64,000 bases of DNA from the NCBI RefSeq assembly GCF_001685355.1, contig NZ_CP016438.1, positions 2,604,001 to 2,668,000 on the forward strand, read 5' to 3'. Under the pieces are notes generated by a model. That model did no database searches. It was not told the DNA's origin and worked only from the letters and a program-made list of their open reading frames with translations. How positions within the stretch are numbered: the stretch's first letter is position 1; each line of letters opens with the position of its first letter. A program made the position numbers and the translations under genes. This DNA comes from Streptomyces lincolnensis (GTDB taxonomy: Bacteria; Actinomycetota; Actinomycetes; Streptomycetales; Streptomycetaceae). This document shows positions 61,600 to 64,000 of this stretch, piece by piece.

Positions 61600-62376
61600 T
61601 TACTGGTCCCGGAAGCGCGCGATCTTGACGAACTCGTCGACGTCGAGCGAGGCGCCGCCCACGAGGGCACCGTCGATGTCGGCCTGCGCCATGATCTCGG
61701 CGACGTTGCCGGACTTCACGGAGCCGCCGTACTGGATGCGGACCCGGTCGGCCAGCTCCTGGGTGTAGAGCTCGGCGACCTTGCCGCGGATGGCGGCGCA
61801 GACCTCCTGGGCGTCCTCGGCGCCGCAGACCTTGCCGGTGCCGATGGCCCAGACGGGCTCGTAGGCGATCACGACGGTCTCGGCCTGCTCGGCCGCGACG
61901 TCCTTCAGGCCGCCCTCGACCTGGGCGAGGGTGTGCGAGACGTGGTTGCCCGCCTCGCGGACGTCCAGCTCCTCGCCGACGCACAGGATCGGGGTCAGGC
62001 CGTGCTTGTAGGCGGCCTTGACCTTCGCGTTGACCAGTTCGTCGGTCTCGTTGTGGTACTGGCGGCGCTCGGAGTGGCCGATGGCCACGTAGGTGCACTT
62101 CAGCTTGGCCAGCATCGGGCCGGAGATCTCGCCCGTGTAGGCACCGCCGTCGTGCGCCGAGATGTCCTGGGCGCCGTACTTGATCTTGAGCTTGTCGCCG
62201 TCGACCAGGGTCTGCACGGAGCGCAGGTCGGTGAAGGGGGCCAGGACGGCGACCTCCACGGCGTCGTAGTCCTTGTCGGCCAGGGCGAAGGCGAGCTTCT
62301 GGACGTGGGCGATGGCCTCGAGGTGGTTGAGGTTCATCTTCCAGTTGCCCGCCATCAGCGGCGTACGCACGGTCAT
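61600..62376 (-). CDS. tpiA: Triosephosphate isomerase
   Basis: A 258-residue TIM-barrel enzyme. The catalytic His ([17 protein letters not shown]) and catalytic Glu ([16 protein letters not shown]) are present, as is the phosphate-binding YGGSVKSGN. It starts 5 bp after pgk, so they are co-transcribed. Confidence 0.96.
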   Translation of the reverse strand: MTVRTPLMAGNWKMNLNHLEAIAHVQKLAFALADKDYDAVEVAVLAPFTDLRSVQTLVDGDKLKIKYGAQDISAHDGGAYTGEISGPMLAKLKCTYVAIGHSERRQYHNETDELVNAKVKAAYKHGLTPILCVGEELDVREAGNHVSHTLAQVEGGLKDVAAEQAETVVIAYEPVWAIGTGKVCGAEDAQEVCAAIRGKVAELYTQELADRVRIQYGGSVKSGNVAEIMAQADIDGALVGGASLDVDEFVKIARFRDQ

Positions 62377-62381
62377 GCGGT

Positions 62382-63593
62382 TCAGTCCTCCAGTGCGGCG
62401 AGGCCGGGGAGCGTCTTGCCCTCTAGGTATTCGAGGGAGGCGCCGCCACCGGTCGAGATGTGGCCGAATGCGGTCTCGTCGAAGCCCAGGATCCTGACCG
62501 CGGCGGCGGAGTCGCCACCGCCGACGACCGTGAAGGCCTGGGAGTCGAGGAGTGCCTGGGCGACCGCCTTGGTGCCCTCGGCGAATTCGGGGTGCTCGAA
62601 GACGCCCATGGGGCCGTTCCAGAAGACGGTGGCGGCGTCGGTGATCTTCGAGGCGTACAGCTTGTTGGACTCCGGACCGATGTCCAGGCCCATCCGGTCG
62701 GCCGGGATGGCGTCCGCGGCGACGGTGGTGGCACCGGCCGGAGCCTTGGTCTTCAGGTCCGGGAACCCGGGAGCGACCACGGCGTCGACGGGCAGCACCA
62801 GCTCGACGCCGGTCTTCTCCGCGCGCTCGATGTACTCCAGGACGGCCGGGATCTGGTCCTCCTGGAGGAGGGACGCGCCGATCTCGTGGCCCTTGGCCTT
62901 GAGGAAGGTGTACGCCATGCCGCCGCCGATGAGGATGCGGTCGGCCTTGCCGAGCAGCTGGTCGATGACGGCGAGCTTGTCGGAGACCTTGGCGCCGCCG
63001 AGGGCGACCACGTAGGGGCGCTGCACCTCGTCCGTGAGCTTCTTCAGGACACCGACCTCGGTGGCGATGAGGTAGCCGGCGTAGTGCGGCAGCCGGGCCG
63101 GAAGGTCGAAGACCGAGGCGTGCTTGCGGTGCACCGCGCCGAAGCCGTCGCCCACGTACACGTCGGCGAGGGCGGCGAGCAGGTCGGCGAAGGCGCCGCG
63201 CTCGGCGTCGTCCTTGGCGGTCTCGCCGGCGTTGAAGCGAAGGTTCTCGACGACCGCGACCTGGCCGTCGGTGAGGCCCGCGACGGTGGCGGTGGCGGAC
63301 TCGCCCACCGTGTCGGTCGCGAACGCCACGGAGGCGTCCAGGAGTTCACCGAGGCGCGCGGCGGCCGGGGCGAGGGAGAAGGCGGGGTCCGGGGCGCCCT
63401 TGGGGCGGCCCAGGTGGGAGGCGACGACCACGCGGGCGCCCGCCTCGGCAAGGGCCTTCACGGTCGGCAGCACGGCGCGGATACGGCCGTCGTCGGTGAT
63501 GGTGGTGCCGTCCAGCGGCACGTTGAGGTCGGCGCGGACGAAGACCCGCTTGCCCGCGACACCTTCGGCGAGCAGTTCGTCGATCGTCTTCAT
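62382..63593 (-). CDS. pgk: Phosphoglycerate kinase
   Basis: A 403-residue kinase making ATP from 1,3-bisphosphoglycerate. Motifs: [41 protein letters not shown], and [12 protein letters not shown] (GGGDS nucleotide loop). It lies between gap and tpiA. Confidence 0.96.
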   Translation of the reverse strand: MKTIDELLAEGVAGKRVFVRADLNVPLDGTTITDDGRIRAVLPTVKALAEAGARVVVASHLGRPKGAPDPAFSLAPAAARLGELLDASVAFATDTVGESATATVAGLTDGQVAVVENLRFNAGETAKDDAERGAFADLLAALADVYVGDGFGAVHRKHASVFDLPARLPHYAGYLIATEVGVLKKLTDEVQRPYVVALGGAKVSDKLAVIDQLLGKADRILIGGGMAYTFLKAKGHEIGASLLQEDQIPAVLEYIERAEKTGVELVLPVDAVVAPGFPDLKTKAPAGATTVAADAIPADRMGLDIGPESNKLYASKITDAATVFWNGPMGVFEHPEFAEGTKAVAQALLDSQAFTVVGGGDSAAAVRILGFDETAFGHISTGGGASLEYLEGKTLPGLAALED

Positions 63594-63658
63594 TGGAAGG
63601 GACTCCCGAGTGGACTGGTGGTGCTCGTGATCGTAGGAGGGCCGGTCTGTACGTGAGT

Positions 63659-63698
63659 CAGGGCCCGGTCGGCGCGTCGCTGCGCCGCCCGAGCCCTG
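63659..63698 (-). terminator. Hairpin between gap and pgk
   Basis: An 18-bp stem with two mismatches (CAGGGC, CGG and CGGCGC paired with GCGCCG, CCG and GCCCTG) in the 134-bp gap. It may end or reduce read-through from gap, so gap can be expressed above pgk-tpiA. Confidence 0.6.
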
Positions 63699-63727
63699 CT
63701 CTCACATCGAGGTTCCTGCTGGGTCGA

Positions 63728-64000
<273 letters not shown>

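Overview
The window is a piece of a Streptomyces chromosome. It is very GC-rich with strong third-position G/C bias and frequent GTG and TTG starts. It carries Streptomyces hallmarks: a TerD family protein, a BTAD/SARP regulator, ECF sigma and holin-like genes, RbpA, and a transketolase-transaldolase-zwf-opcA-pgl block next to ctaA/ctaB and secG-tpiA-pgk-gap. No rRNA, standard tRNA, insertion sequence, prophage or CRISPR array was seen.

Region 1 (1-10.5 kb) is accessory metabolism. It holds the end of a zinc alcohol dehydrogenase, a TerD protein, a GNAT acetyltransferase, a TetR regulator, a carbohydrate ABC uptake operon with its own LacI regulator and a well-placed operator, and a GntR-acdS pair for ACC deaminase. 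Region 2 (10.4-12.5 kb) is a Ro60-like TROVE protein gene preceded by an array of noncoding RNAs that contain circularly permuted tRNA-like domains, i.e. bacterial Y RNAs. Region 3 (12.5-18.3 kb) has a Tat-exported PhoX-type phosphatase and a likely three-gene cyclic-nucleotide module: a CRP-like protein, a membrane-anchored class III nucleotidyl cyclase and a PycTM-like membrane protein. This resembles a Pycsar-type defence or signalling system.

Region 4 (18.3-32.9 kb) is mixed. It holds a secreted nuclease, an ArsR/SRPBCC pair bordered by 9-bp tandem repeats, an ABM-domain protein, a BrkB membrane protein, a holin-like/DUF3618 pair, a Cys-rich protein coupled to a 42-residue mini-gene, a DapA paralogue, a sigma factor with a membrane beta-propeller partner, DapD, an SMR exporter with its TetR regulator, and an AbfB-domain protein. 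Region 5 (32.9-39.5 kb) is the complete SUF iron-sulfur assembly operon sufR-B-D-Rieske-C-S-U-paaD, with a SufR operator at its head.

Region 6 (39.6-46.7 kb) contains an AAC(3)-like acetyltransferase, an ABC-2 exporter, and a 1120-residue protein that fuses a SARP DNA-binding head through one membrane helix to an extracellular propeller and a peptide-binding domain. A divergent secreted repeat protein follows. Region 7 (46.7-64 kb) is core metabolism: heme A synthesis (ctaA, ctaB), the pentose phosphate operon, pgi, RbpA, SecG and the glycolytic tpiA-pgk-gap genes, with gap cut by the window end.

The most interesting observations are the tandem Y RNA array (including a mini copy with no effector domain), the cyclase/CRP/PycTM trio, and the SARP-receptor fusion with heptamer direct repeats upstream of its own start.
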